52,732 nt of DNA from Oceanospirillaceae bacterium. GTDB taxonomy: Bacteria; Pseudomonadota; Gammaproteobacteria; Pseudomonadales; Balneatricaceae. Within the stretch, counting starts at the first letter, position 1, and every line of letters begins with the position of its first letter. The notes under the pieces are model-generated. The model ran no database searches. It was not told the DNA's origin and was given only the letters and a program-made list of their open reading frames with translations. The stretch covers positions 1-52,732 of the forward strand of contig JAIBDW010000004.1 in the NCBI GenBank assembly GCA_024686035.1. Reading direction: 5' to 3'. A program made the translations under genes and the position numbers. Below, one piece after another: positions 43,078-52,732 of this stretch.

Positions 43078-43135
43078 GATTGGCTTCCTTAAAAATAATA
43101 GTATTGCGACTGATTGACGATATTATCATAGCTCA

Positions 43136-44971
43136 CTATGCGTGTTGCTTAATTAACGCCAAAAAGTCACCACCATAGCGGTCCAACTTCTTTTCGCCCA
43201 CACCATGTATATGGCTCATTTGAAGCAGTGTTTGTGGTTTGGAGTGAAGCATTTCCAATAATGAAGAGTCACTAAAAATAACATAAGGCGGCACCTTTTG
43301 GTCTTGAGCTAGAGCCATACGCAGTTCTCTCAGTAATTGCCATAAATCCATGTCAGCATCACCTATTTGCAACCTTGCTTTAGCCGCTTTTGGTGCTTTA
43401 ATCGATACTTTACGATCCAGCCGAAGTTGTAATTTGGTTTCACCTTTAAGTAACGGCCTACAGGGAGGCAATAACCGTAACCCACCATAGTTTTCTGGAT
43501 CACTAGAGACTAAGCCAGAGGCTAAAAGCTGCCGATACACCGAACGCCATTGTTTTTGATCAAGTTCTTGACCCAGTGCAAAGGTGGATATTTTATCATG
43601 ACCTGCAGATTTAATTTTGTCGGTAGGTTTACCCATCAAAATGTCGATTAAATGAGCGACACCATAACGCTGACCACTACGAAAGATACACGATAACGCC
43701 TTACGGGCAACTTCTGTACCATCAAAGGTGGCTACGGGTTCTAAACAGTTATCACAGTTGCCACAGCCACTTGAAGAGGTTTCATTAAAATAGCTTAAAA
43801 TGGCTTGCCTTCGACACTGTGTTATTTCACACAGACCTAACATTGCGTCTAGTTTGGATTGCTCAGAGCGCTTTATGCCTGCATCCATATCAGTTTGCTC
43901 AAGCCTCTGCCTAAGCCACATCACATCTTGCAATCCATACACCATCCACGCATCAGCAGGCAGTCCATCTCGGCCTGCACGTCCGGTTTCTTGATAATAA
44001 GATTCAATACTTTTAGGTAGATCCAAATGCGCTACAAAACGTACATTGGGTTTATCTATACCCATGCCAAAAGCAATAGTAGCCACCATCACCAAGCCTT
44101 CTTCATTGAGGAAACGGTGTTGGTGGTGAGTACGTTTTTCTGCTCCTAAGCCTGCATGATAAGGCAGTGCTGCAATGCCCTGCTCCACTAACCAAAGGGC
44201 TGTTTCGTCTACCTTCTTACGAGACATACAGTAGACAATGCCCGCATTGCCTTGGTGTTGTGATTGCACAAAATCTAACAACTGCTGCTTACCTTTTTGC
44301 TTTTGCATGATACGGTAACGAATATTAGGTCGGTCAAAGCTACTAATATACTGCTTCGCTTTGTTTAGTCCTAAACGCTTCACCATTTCCTGCTGCGTAG
44401 GTCGATCAGCTGTAGCCGTAAGCGCCATGCGAGGCACATGGGGGAAGTTTTGCTGCAAGCATTCTAACTGAAGGTATTCAGGCCTAAAATCATGACCCCA
44501 CTGAGACACACAGTGAGCTTCATCAATGGCAAACAAGGCCAACTTAGAAGACCAAAGCAAATTCATACATGCATCTGTCATCAATCGTTCAGGCGAGATG
44601 TAAAGCAAATCTAGCTCACCATTTAAGGCCTGGTGTTCGATGTTTTTTTGCTGTTGCCAATCGATGCCTGAGTGGAGGGCATGTGCATTCACCCCCAGCT
44701 GTTGCATGGACGCTACTTGATCTTCCATCAACGCGATCAAAGGAGAAATGATGACTCCAACCCCAGGCCTTAGCAGTGCTGGAATCTGATAACAGATCGA
44801 CTTGCCACCACCGGTCGGCATCAGCACTAATGCATCGCCACCGTCGATAACATGCTGGATCACATCCAGTTGTTGGCCACGAAAGTGCTCATAACCAAAG
44901 AGGCTGTGTAATAGTTGTTGAGGAGTTTCATTCATTGCGCGCATTATCCTCGAAGGCAGCGCTACTGTCAC
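43136..44971 (-). CDS. recQ: RecQ ATP-dependent DNA helicase
   Basis: [53 protein letters not shown] zinc site and HRDC domain. Start may be the downstream MNETPQQLL. Confidence 0.96.
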   Translation of the reverse strand: MTVALPSRIMRAMNETPQQLLHSLFGYEHFRGQQLDVIQHVIDGGDALVLMPTGGGKSICYQIPALLRPGVGVIISPLIALMEDQVASMQQLGVNAHALHSGIDWQQQKNIEHQALNGELDLLYISPERLMTDACMNLLWSSKLALFAIDEAHCVSQWGHDFRPEYLQLECLQQNFPHVPRMALTATADRPTQQEMVKRLGLNKAKQYISSFDRPNIRYRIMQKQKGKQQLLDFVQSQHQGNAGIVYCMSRKKVDETALWLVEQGIAALPYHAGLGAEKRTHHQHRFLNEEGLVMVATIAFGMGIDKPNVRFVAHLDLPKSIESYYQETGRAGRDGLPADAWMVYGLQDVMWLRQRLEQTDMDAGIKRSEQSKLDAMLGLCEITQCRRQAILSYFNETSSSGCGNCDNCLEPVATFDGTEVARKALSCIFRSGQRYGVAHLIDILMGKPTDKIKSAGHDKISTFALGQELDQKQWRSVYRQLLASGLVSSDPENYGGLRLLPPCRPLLKGETKLQLRLDRKVSIKAPKAAKARLQIGDADMDLWQLLRELRMALAQDQKVPPYVIFSDSSLLEMLHSKPQTLLQMSHIHGVGEKKLDRYGGDFLALIKQHA

Positions 44972-45111
44972 CCATATAACGCCTTAGCCGCGTGTAACAG
45001 AGAAATAAACTCATCTAATATGAATGCACGCATCCCAAACCGCTCGTTTTGTAGCTGTTAATGGGCTCCATGAGTTACAATAGCTTCTATTTAATGATCG
45101 AGTCACGCTAC

Positions 45112-45741
45112 ATGTCCATCTCTAACGACCCTTTAACCGATAGCCAAATTGACCAGTTAGACGCCTACTTGTTGTCTGACAAAGTGCAAGAAGAGGCTTT
45201 AGACTACATTGCCCTGCACGGTTATCTGTGTGCCTTAGCGATCAGCCCAGCGCCCATGCCTGGGCATGAATGGATGGCGCAAGTGATGGCTGAAACGCCC
45301 GTAAATGAAGACAGTGCTGAACGTCAACAAATGCTCAACCTAATACGGCAGGAGTATGCTTTTTTACGTGAATGTTTGGAGTCTGATCAAGATATTGACC
45401 TTCCCTGTGATCTCACATTAGAACTGGACCAAGAAGGTGATTGTTTGCTTGAATACTGGGCTCAAGGCTTTATGGAACTTATATTTAGCCAAGAAAATGT
45501 TTGGTTTTCTGAACAAGAAGAAGACGTCGCTGAATGCTTATTGCCCTTCATGTTGGCGGCTAAATTAGACGAAGACGCAGAGCTTGAAGAGCTGCGCCTT
45601 CAGCCAGAATTTTGCCAACAACTGTGTGAGCAAATCCCAGAGTTACTACAAGATTTATATTTGTTGTTCCGCGTGCCTGCTGACAAACCTAAAGGTGGCT
45701 ACGCTGGCAAGAAAGCTTCAGGGCCTAGTAAGAAACGCTAA
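45112..45741 (+). CDS. UPF0149/YecA-YgfB family protein
   Basis: LTDSQIDQLDAYLLSDKVQEEALDYIALHGYLCALAISPAPMPGHEWM...YWAQGFMEL; ORF track opens at 45061 but the internal ATG fits the family. Confidence 0.85.
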   Translation: MSISNDPLTDSQIDQLDAYLLSDKVQEEALDYIALHGYLCALAISPAPMPGHEWMAQVMAETPVNEDSAERQQMLNLIRQEYAFLRECLESDQDIDLPCDLTLELDQEGDCLLEYWAQGFMELIFSQENVWFSEQEEDVAECLLPFMLAAKLDEDAELEELRLQPEFCQQLCEQIPELLQDLYLLFRVPADKPKGGYAGKKASGPSKKR

Positions 45742-45751
45742 TATTTAAGAT

Positions 45752-46384
45752 CTATTTTTCGTCATGCACTGTGAGCTTGCCCTTGGCTAGCAGCCAGTGC
45801 TGATTGCATAGCTTGGTGAGGGCGTTGTCTTGGTGGCAAGACAACAATATACCTGTGCCTTTTTGATGTAAGTCTTGCAACATCACTTCTATACGCTCCA
45901 CAGACGCATGATCTAAGTTGCTTGTGGGCTCATCAAGTAAAACCAATGCTGGGTCTAACACTAGGGCTCTAGCCAAGGCTAATCGTTGTCTTTCGCCACC
46001 AGAAAGTAAATGTGCCTGGCGCTCTTGAAGGTGATCTAACCCTGCCCATACTAGCGCCTCATCAACTTTTTTTGCATTTTTCTCACGCCTTAGTCGCAGT
46101 CCATATTCCACATTGCTACGCACATCCGTATCAAATAAGTAGGTGTTTTGATGCAGGTAAATGACCGCTTGCTGACGTAAGCTTTCTCCTTGAGTGGGAA
46201 TACATCTGACCTGGCCTGAAGTTGGCTTTTGCAGACCAGCCATGATCTTCATCAAAGTGGATTTACCAGCGCCATTAGGCCCATGCAAATGCACAGCATC
46301 GGTTGTAATGAGTTGTAATTCATCGATGTAAAATAATAGTTGTGGGCCATATTTTTGACAAATACGATCTAGTTCTAGGCGCAT
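45752..46384 (-). CDS. tupC: ABC transporter ATP-binding protein (tungstate type, TupC-like)
   Basis: LHGPNGAGKSTLMKIMAGL, LLSGGERQRLALARALVLDPALVLLDEPTSNLD. Confidence 0.85.
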   Translation of the reverse strand: MRLELDRICQKYGPQLLFYIDELQLITTDAVHLHGPNGAGKSTLMKIMAGLQKPTSGQVRCIPTQGESLRQQAVIYLHQNTYLFDTDVRSNVEYGLRLRREKNAKKVDEALVWAGLDHLQERQAHLLSGGERQRLALARALVLDPALVLLDEPTSNLDHASVERIEVMLQDLHQKGTGILLSCHQDNALTKLCNQHWLLAKGKLTVHDEK

Positions 46385-47094
46385 TAGGTTCCGTGCCTCA
46401 ATACTCGACTATGACTTTGCATCCAGCCTAAACTCACGTTTAACACTAATGCGAGCACTAAAAGCACAATTCCAAGCGCAACCCCTTGCACAAACTCTCC
46501 CTTACCTGTTTCCAAAGCTATGGCAGTGGTAATATTACGCGTGTGGTGGAGGATGTTGCCACCCACCATCATGGCGCTGCCTACTTCAGCAATAACCCGC
46601 CCAAAAGCCGTGACTAGCGCTGCAAGTAGCGCAAATCTGACTTCAAATAATAGTGTCAAAAATGCTTGTAATGGCCTTGCACCTAGGGTTTTTGCGGTCT
46701 CTAGCACACGGTAGTCTGCTGCTTGGAAGGCACTTAAACTCATCGCTACCAATAAGGGAAAACACAATAGTATCTGCCCAATAATCATCGCCGGACGGGT
46801 AAATAAAAGCTGTAGGTCACCCATGGGGCCTGCGCGCGACAAAAGCATATAGAGCACTAGCCCTACCACAACTGTTGGCACTGCTAAGAGGCTATTGACC
46901 ACACTGATGGCCACCCAACGACCAGGAAATCGAAAGTAAGCCAAAACGAAACCTAAGGTCAGTGCAGGCAATAAAGCAATCAGCAAAGCGCTTGCGGACA
47001 CTCCAAAAGACACACCTACAATACTCCAAAGCTGAGGGTCCCCACTTAAAAGCGCAGCAATCGCTTCGCTAAATGTACCCCATAAATTATTCAT
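46384..47094 (-). CDS. tupB: ABC transporter permease (tungstate type, TupB-like)
   Basis: EVGSAMMVGGNILHHTRNITTAIALETGKGEF permease EAA region; overlaps both neighbours. Confidence 0.85.
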   Translation of the reverse strand: MNNLWGTFSEAIAALLSGDPQLWSIVGVSFGVSASALLIALLPALTLGFVLAYFRFPGRWVAISVVNSLLAVPTVVVGLVLYMLLSRAGPMGDLQLLFTRPAMIIGQILLCFPLLVAMSLSAFQAADYRVLETAKTLGARPLQAFLTLLFEVRFALLAALVTAFGRVIAEVGSAMMVGGNILHHTRNITTAIALETGKGEFVQGVALGIVLLVLALVLNVSLGWMQSHSRVLRHGT

Positions 47095-47915
47095 AACACA
47101 GGTGGTGTTGCAGAAGGGATAAATAATACCTCGCCATTAATACGAAACGCACTAATCAACGCTTGGCCTGCCGGGCTAACGATCCATTGAGCAAAGTCTC
47201 TGGCTGAATCGACATTCACATGAGCGTGGCGCTGAGGATTAACTAGGATTACCTGATATGGATTGATTAATCTTGGGTCGCTATCAAGTACTAAGTGTAA
47301 TTGAAGTTTACCTTTTAAGGCTAACCAAGTGCCACGGTCTGTCAGTGTGTATGCGCCCATTTCTGAGGCCATGTGTAAACTGTGCCCCATGCCCCGACCA
47401 GATTCCAGATAACCACTAAAAGTAGGAAGCTGACCAAGGTGTTGCCATAGTTGTAATTCTTTTTTATGGGTTCCAGAGTCATCGCCACGGGAGATAAAAC
47501 GCTGGTTTGAGCCCATAATGAGTGCGAGTCCCTCTATGACCGTTTGGGCTTGGCTCACGCTTGCTAGATCTTCTTTTGGACCGACAAGCACAAAGTCGTT
47601 ATACATCACGCTTAAAGGCTCAATACCAAATTTTTCATCAACAAAATGAGCCTCTGCAATAGGTGCGTGTGTCATGACCAGATCGACATCCCCATTTTCA
47701 CCCATTTTTAAGGCTTTACCGGTGCCCACAGAGATCACTAGCACTTGGGTGTCGCTCACTTTTTCATAGTGACCGACCAAGTAATCCAATAAGCCAGAGT
47801 TATAGGTGCTAGTTGTGGTGGCAAAGCGAATACTATCCGCCCAAGTAATGCCACTTAAGACCGATAACACAATGACTAACCCTGTGCGCATTAGCAGCAA
47901 ATGCAAATATGTCAT
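47091..47915 (-). CDS. tupA: Tungstate-type substrate-binding protein (TupA-like)
   Basis: Signal peptide then IRFATTTSTYNSGLLDYLVGHYEK (TTTS motif), DLVMTHAPIAE, FISRGDDSGTHKKELQLW. Confidence 0.87.
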   Translation of the reverse strand: MTYLHLLLMRTGLVIVLSVLSGITWADSIRFATTTSTYNSGLLDYLVGHYEKVSDTQVLVISVGTGKALKMGENGDVDLVMTHAPIAEAHFVDEKFGIEPLSVMYNDFVLVGPKEDLASVSQAQTVIEGLALIMGSNQRFISRGDDSGTHKKELQLWQHLGQLPTFSGYLESGRGMGHSLHMASEMGAYTLTDRGTWLALKGKLQLHLVLDSDPRLINPYQVILVNPQRHAHVNVDSARDFAQWIVSPAGQALISAFRINGEVLFIPSATPPVL

Positions 47916-47920
47916 GGGGG

Positions 47921-49006
47921 TTATTTAATGGTGGGAAGGTCGTTGCTAAAGTCGCCATTTTGCCCACGCTGACGTAAAAAGTGATCCATGATTGTCAACG
48001 CCATCATGGCTTCAGCAATAGGTGTAGCACGAATGCCCACACATGGATCATGACGACCTTTAGTAATCACCTCTACTGGGTCTCCATGAAGGTCTATGGA
48101 CTGCCCAGGTATATGCAAGCTGGACGTTGGTTTAAGAGCTATGCGAGCAATGATGTCTTGCCCACTGCTTATGCCGCCCAAAATCCCACCTGCATGATTG
48201 GATAGAAAGCCATCGGGAGTCATTTCATCGCGGTGCTCTGTACCACGCTGAGTCACCACTTCAAAGCCATCACCAATCTCAACGCCTTTAACCGCGTTAA
48301 TACTCATCAAACCATGAGCCAATTCAGCATCTAAGCGATCAAATACTGGTTCACCAATACCCGCCGCTACTCCTGTAGCAACCACAGTGACTTGGGCACC
48401 TATAGAATCACCAGACTTTCGCAACGCATCCATAAATTTTTCTAGTTCTTCCACTTTATCAGCTTGGCCACAGAAAAATGGATTGTCATTGACAATACTA
48501 GGGTCTGAACAGTCTAGTTTAATAGGGCCTAGTTGAGACAAGTAGCCGGTAATGGCAATACCCTGACCTGCCAAAAATTTCTTAGCGATTGCACCTGCTG
48601 CAACGCGCATAGCGGTTTCGCGTGCAGAAGATCGACCACCACCGCGATAGTCTCGCAAACCATATTTGTGCATATAGGTGTAATCAGCATGGGCAGGACG
48701 AAACTGGTCTTTTATGTTGCCATAGTCTTTCGAGCGTTGATCTGTATTTTCAATCAGCAAGCCAATAGGTGTGCCGGTCGTTCGACCTTCAAATATACCA
48801 GATAAAATACGCACCTGATCCGCTTCACGGCGCTGAGTAGTATGGCGAGAAGAGCCTGGCTTACGGCGATCTAAATCGATCTGTAAGTCGGCTTCACTAA
48901 GCTCTATGCCTGCTGGGCAACCATCAATTGTGGCGCCCAGTGCTGGACCATGGCTTTCACCAAAGGTGGTGACCGTAAACAACTTACCAAAGGTATTACC
49001 CGACAT
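47921..49006 (-). CDS. aroC: Chorismate synthase
   Basis: [54 protein letters not shown]. Confidence 0.98.
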   Translation of the reverse strand: MSGNTFGKLFTVTTFGESHGPALGATIDGCPAGIELSEADLQIDLDRRKPGSSRHTTQRREADQVRILSGIFEGRTTGTPIGLLIENTDQRSKDYGNIKDQFRPAHADYTYMHKYGLRDYRGGGRSSARETAMRVAAGAIAKKFLAGQGIAITGYLSQLGPIKLDCSDPSIVNDNPFFCGQADKVEELEKFMDALRKSGDSIGAQVTVVATGVAAGIGEPVFDRLDAELAHGLMSINAVKGVEIGDGFEVVTQRGTEHRDEMTPDGFLSNHAGGILGGISSGQDIIARIALKPTSSLHIPGQSIDLHGDPVEVITKGRHDPCVGIRATPIAEAMMALTIMDHFLRQRGQNGDFSNDLPTIK

Positions 49007-49075
49007 GAATTTTTACTCTAAAATTTTTCAACTTAAATTATAGCTGGTTACTACACCATGCAGCAAACAATCCTC

Positions 49076-49984
49076 TTATAAACGTGACTGATACCAGGCC
49101 TTAAATCTAGGATGGTACTCTCTGCACTGGGCGCCAGTAAGACAGAACACACCATTGCCACCTTGATGTAACTCAAGCCACATAAAAGGCACTTCAGGCA
49201 AAGCCTCTTGCAACGCGACTTCACTATTGCCCACTTCAATCACGATGAGGCTATCTTGTGACAGCCAATCAACTGCTTGCACCAACATCTTTGCAGTAAG
49301 ATCCAAACCGTCATCACCTGAAACCAAAGCTAACTTTGGCTCGTGAGCAAACTCAGCCGGCATACCTGCGTAGTCATCTGCATCAACGTAAGGTGGATTG
49401 CTCACTATCAGATCATAGGTTTTAGTGGGCAGGCCACTAAATAAGTTGGAATTAAATACCCGAACTTGATCACCCACACCATGATGGTCTATATTTTGCT
49501 GGCTCAACGCGATGGCCGCCTGCTCTATATCGGCCATGTCAACGTGTTCAATACCCATATGCAAAGCCATCGCAATGCCGATACAACCGCTGCCACAACA
49601 AAGGTCTAAAGCTGCTTTTGGAGTGTCTTTTATGAATGGAGAAAAATGCCTAACAATCAATTCAGCGATGGGTGAGCGCGGAATAATAACACCAGGCGTT
49701 ACTTTAAACGGCAGCTCAGCAAACCAAGTTTCACCTAACAGATAAGGCAAAGGTAATCGCTGCTGAATACGCCTTGCTAGCCATTTTTCTATTTGTTCTA
49801 ACTGATGAGCATTGAGTTTTTTTTGTAGCTCATCCGTTTGTGTATCTAATGACATACCACAAGCGCCAAGTACCAAAAATACAGCTTCATCCCAAGCGTT
49901 ATCCGTGCCGTGTCCAAAGTGGACTTGCGCTTCAATGAGCGCCGATTGCGCTGTTTCGATGGCGTGTGAGAGCGTTTTGGTCAT
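49076..49984 (-). CDS. prmB: PrmB, ribosomal protein uL3 glutamine methyltransferase
   Basis: ALDLCCGSGCIGIAMAL, LIVSNPPYVDADDYAGMPAEFAHEPKLALVSGDDGLD; start at MTKTLSHAIE (ORF extends to 50125). Confidence 0.95.
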   Translation of the reverse strand: MTKTLSHAIETAQSALIEAQVHFGHGTDNAWDEAVFLVLGACGMSLDTQTDELQKKLNAHQLEQIEKWLARRIQQRLPLPYLLGETWFAELPFKVTPGVIIPRSPIAELIVRHFSPFIKDTPKAALDLCCGSGCIGIAMALHMGIEHVDMADIEQAAIALSQQNIDHHGVGDQVRVFNSNLFSGLPTKTYDLIVSNPPYVDADDYAGMPAEFAHEPKLALVSGDDGLDLTAKMLVQAVDWLSQDSLIVIEVGNSEVALQEALPEVPFMWLELHQGGNGVFCLTGAQCREYHPRFKAWYQSRL

Positions 49985-50079
49985 GGCAGCTTTTATAACA
50001 ATATTTTGATATGTACATTGTAAGCTAAGCCTTGTCCCGATACCATATTGGCATGAGTATAAACCACCGTTAATAAAGC

Positions 50080-50706
50080 ATGAGTAGACCTTCAAATCTT
50101 GATTCAAATGATTTTTCAAAAGCACAAGACCAAAGTACTGAATCTATTACTGATTTTGGCACTGCATTTGGAACAGTTTCGCCGTTAAAAAAAACGGGGC
50201 GCCAGACGACACCTGCGTCAAAAGGCCCTGACCCTTTTAGCACAGCAACTAGGCGTGCCGCTGCTATTATGCAAGTCAAAGAAAAAGCCGCACTTGGAGA
50301 GCAAGGGTTTGAAATGCTTGAATCACAGCAGAGCCTTACCTACTCTCGTGTAGGTCTTGACAGTGGCAGCATACGCAGACTTAGCAACGGGCACATGCGC
50401 CCTACGCTGACGCTTGATTTACATGGTTACACAATTGAAGCTGCAAGAGAGTCGGTGTGGAACGCGATAAGACACGCACAGGCTGAAGGAGACCGTTGTT
50501 TACTCATCGTGCATGGTAAAGCAGGCGCTGGCTATAAAGACGAACAAGGTGAGATAAGAGGGGCAGGACAAGCTTTGATAAAGTCACATGTAAACCATTG
50601 GTTACAACAAATAGATGCTGTTTTGGCTTTCACTTCTGCGTTACCAAAAGACGGCGGCACAGGTGCACTGTATGTATTAGTTAAAAAGAAAACAAAAACA
50701 GCGTAA
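50080..50706 (+). CDS. Smr-domain protein
   Basis: C-terminal LTLDLHGYTIEAARESVWNAI...LIVHGKAGAG; divergent from prmB. Confidence 0.9.
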   Translation: MSRPSNLDSNDFSKAQDQSTESITDFGTAFGTVSPLKKTGRQTTPASKGPDPFSTATRRAAAIMQVKEKAALGEQGFEMLESQQSLTYSRVGLDSGSIRRLSNGHMRPTLTLDLHGYTIEAARESVWNAIRHAQAEGDRCLLIVHGKAGAGYKDEQGEIRGAGQALIKSHVNHWLQQIDAVLAFTSALPKDGGTGALYVLVKKKTKTA

Positions 50707-50708
50707 TA

Positions 50709-50726
50709 TAAAGGCTTAAGCCTTTA
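50709..50726. promoter_or_regulatory. 18-bp perfect palindrome between the Smr-domain gene and folE
   Basis: TAAAGGCTTAAGCCTTTA equals its own reverse complement. Confidence 0.4.
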
Positions 50727-50822
50727 CCTTAAGCATTGCTTCAAGTATTGTGCCCGTAAAAATGATCTGTGTTTTATACAATTAACTCACAGCGCAGCAA
50801 ACCCTTATCAATGAGAAGGTCC

Positions 50823-51365
50823 ATGGAAAAAGCATACGAAGATATTATTGTCAGCATTGGCGAAGATTTAAACCGTCCAGGCTTAAAGGACACCCCAAAA
50901 AGGGCTGCCAAGGCTTTTAAGTTTCTCAATAATGGCTATGAAAAAAATCTTGATGATGTGATTAACGGCGCATTATTTCCGTCGGACAATGAAGAGATGG
51001 TAATTGTAAAAGATATCGAGTTATATTCTTTGTGCGAACATCATTTGCTACCATTTATCGGCAAATGTCATGTGGCTTACTTACCGTCCGGTAAAGTGCT
51101 TGGTTTATCTAAAGTGGCACGTATTGTGGATATGTTTGCTCGACGCTTACAAATTCAAGAAAACATGACTAAACAAATAGCTGACACCATCATGGAAGTC
51201 ACTCAGGCTAAAGGGGTAGGTGTCGTCATTGAAGCAAAACACATGTGTATGATGATGCGCGGTGTGCAAAAACAAAATGCAAGTATGAAAACGTCAGTAC
51301 TGCTTGGCAAATTGCGCGAAGATGCCCGCACTAGAGCAGAGTTTTTAACCCTTATTAAGGATTAA
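50823..51365 (+). CDS. folE: GTP cyclohydrolase I
   Basis: [48 protein letters not shown]; start at [10 protein letters not shown] preceded by gagaagg. Confidence 0.95.
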   Translation: MEKAYEDIIVSIGEDLNRPGLKDTPKRAAKAFKFLNNGYEKNLDDVINGALFPSDNEEMVIVKDIELYSLCEHHLLPFIGKCHVAYLPSGKVLGLSKVARIVDMFARRLQIQENMTKQIADTIMEVTQAKGVGVVIEAKHMCMMMRGVQKQNASMKTSVLLGKLREDARTRAEFLTLIKD

Positions 51366-51385
51366 TGATACGTGACTGAGGCCAA

Positions 51386-52246
51386 TTAGATGTTACGGCT
51401 AGACTGCAACGCTTCAAGTGCTGCAGTTCTGCCAATTTCTATCATTTCTTTAGCGCGATAGAGCTCAAAAAAACTACATACGTCACGATTTATCCGCACC
51501 TCAACGTCTGGCTCAAAACCTGCCATTTTGTACTTTGTCATCGTCGCTTGCATGGTTTCAAAACACTGAATTAACATTTCCATTTTATTCCATTGCAAAT
51601 GACTTCGCTCGCTCTTAGTGGGCTTATGGCGCGTTAACTCTGGCGTATCTTCAAACTGTGATCTGACTAACTGTGCACTTTGAGCAGAGTGTGAATGGTC
51701 TACATTTATATTTAAATTGACCGCAATAATGAGGTCAGCCTGATCTGCAACTGTTGGGATTATGGGTACTGGATTTAATAAGCCACCATCCACCAGAAAT
51801 CGGTCGTCCTGTGCTACAGGCATAATCAAGCCTGGTACGGCTACACTAGCTCGTATTGCGTCCATTAGCGTGCCAGACTGAAACCAAACTTCTTTTTGTT
51901 TCACCAAGTCTGTTGCCACTGCCGTGTAAGGTATTGGTAAATCTTCAATCAGCTGATCACCTACAAATTCTTCTAAAATGGTATAGGCTTTTTCACCGCG
52001 AATGGCCCCCATAGATAATAACGACATATCGACTAGACGAAACACGTCAAAACGTGACAAGCCTGTAACCCATTCGGTGAACAAGGGTAGTTTTCCAGCA
52101 GCATACATACCACCCACCACAGCCCCCATAGAGCATCCTGATATGCTCACAATATCAAAGCCTTGCTCCTCTAATACTTGAATGACGCCAATATGCGCAT
52201 TACCCCGGGCACCGCCACTACCCAATACAAGCGCAACAGTCGGCAT
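51386..52246 (-). CDS. Patatin-like phospholipase (RssA-like)
   Basis: LGSGGARGNAHIGVI oxyanion motif, GCSMG nucleophile, FLVDGGLLNPVP (DGG). Confidence 0.92.
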   Translation of the reverse strand: MPTVALVLGSGGARGNAHIGVIQVLEEQGFDIVSISGCSMGAVVGGMYAAGKLPLFTEWVTGLSRFDVFRLVDMSLLSMGAIRGEKAYTILEEFVGDQLIEDLPIPYTAVATDLVKQKEVWFQSGTLMDAIRASVAVPGLIMPVAQDDRFLVDGGLLNPVPIIPTVADQADLIIAVNLNINVDHSHSAQSAQLVRSQFEDTPELTRHKPTKSERSHLQWNKMEMLIQCFETMQATMTKYKMAGFEPDVEVRINRDVCSFFELYRAKEMIEIGRTAALEALQSSRNI

Positions 52247-52264
52247 AGTTTTATCCTTTTAGCG

Positions 52265-52732
52265 TTACTTTTGCTGGATTATTTCAAGATGCAAATAGAC
52301 TTTTTTATTACCACGCTGTGTACTATACAGCGCATAATAAACCCCTTTTAAAGTGTCTTTTTTGAGCGCAGCATATGCTTGCTGTGTATTTAACCCATAT
52401 AAACGCGACTCATCAAACACTTGATTGGCCCAATGATTACTGGACCCGCAGGTGCGACCATTGCATTCATACATCACTTTTGTATCTTGTGTTTTGAGCT
52501 CTTGTACAGCGTTGTCGTAGGCTGCTTTGGCACTCAAACCAGGAAGCATTTCCCAAGTATAACTGGATAGGTTTCCAGATAAAAATAGATTGTATTCTGC
52601 GCCGATGACACCATTGACCTTGCGCATCGCACTGATTGGGAGCGTGTAGTAAGGGACACTACGTTGTGTTTGTTGGACTAATGGGCTTTGCTTTGTTACC
52701 GCTAAAGACATCTCTGCTTGAGATGCTTGAGA
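52265..52732 (-). CDS. DUF4892-like protein (5' end outside the window)
   Basis: MRKVNGVIGAEYNLFLSGNLSSYTWEMLPG...YECNGRTCGSSNHWANQVF; reading frame remains open to the window edge. Confidence 0.75.
   Translation of the reverse strand, partial: SQASQAEMSLAVTKQSPLVQQTQRSVPYYTLPISAMRKVNGVIGAEYNLFLSGNLSSYTWEMLPGLSAKAAYDNAVQELKTQDTKVMYECNGRTCGSSNHWANQVFDESRLYGLNTQQAYAALKKDTLKGVYYALYSTQRGNKKVYLHLEIIQQK

Overview
This window looks like chromosomal core DNA from a gammaproteobacterium. It is dense with housekeeping genes and shows no rRNA, tRNA, CRISPR array, phage or transposase that I can recognise. In order it contains: the start of tolA plus tolR-tolQ, ruvB-ruvA-ruvC, aspS, an FmdB-type zinc ribbon gene, proS, an ArsC-like gene, a DUF2069 gene, rluB, scpB-scpA, a PHP phosphoesterase, an H-NS-family gene, ligA, zipA, smc, a full ccmABCDEFGHI operon, a DnaQ-like exonuclease, a CNB-CBS-DUF294 protein, an SSS symporter with a DUF4212 partner, a CrbS/CrbR-like two-component system beside acs, a divergent exonuclease-like protein, an SLT-like lipoprotein, yheU, tusA, an alpha/beta hydrolase, a flavin reductase, ttcA, a DUF2058 gene, recQ, a UPF0149 gene, a tungstate-type ABC transporter (tupABC), aroC, prmB, an Smr-domain gene, folE, an RssA-like patatin and a truncated DUF4892 gene. 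I see no convincing new multi-gene system. The best leads are an 11-bp motif shared by the crbS and acs upstream regions, a degenerate exonuclease-like ORF overlapping a lipoprotein gene, perfect palindromes upstream of folE, ccmA and the symporter operon, and a pentanucleotide repeat upstream of the H-NS-like gene. All family names come from recognising motifs by eye; no database search was run.
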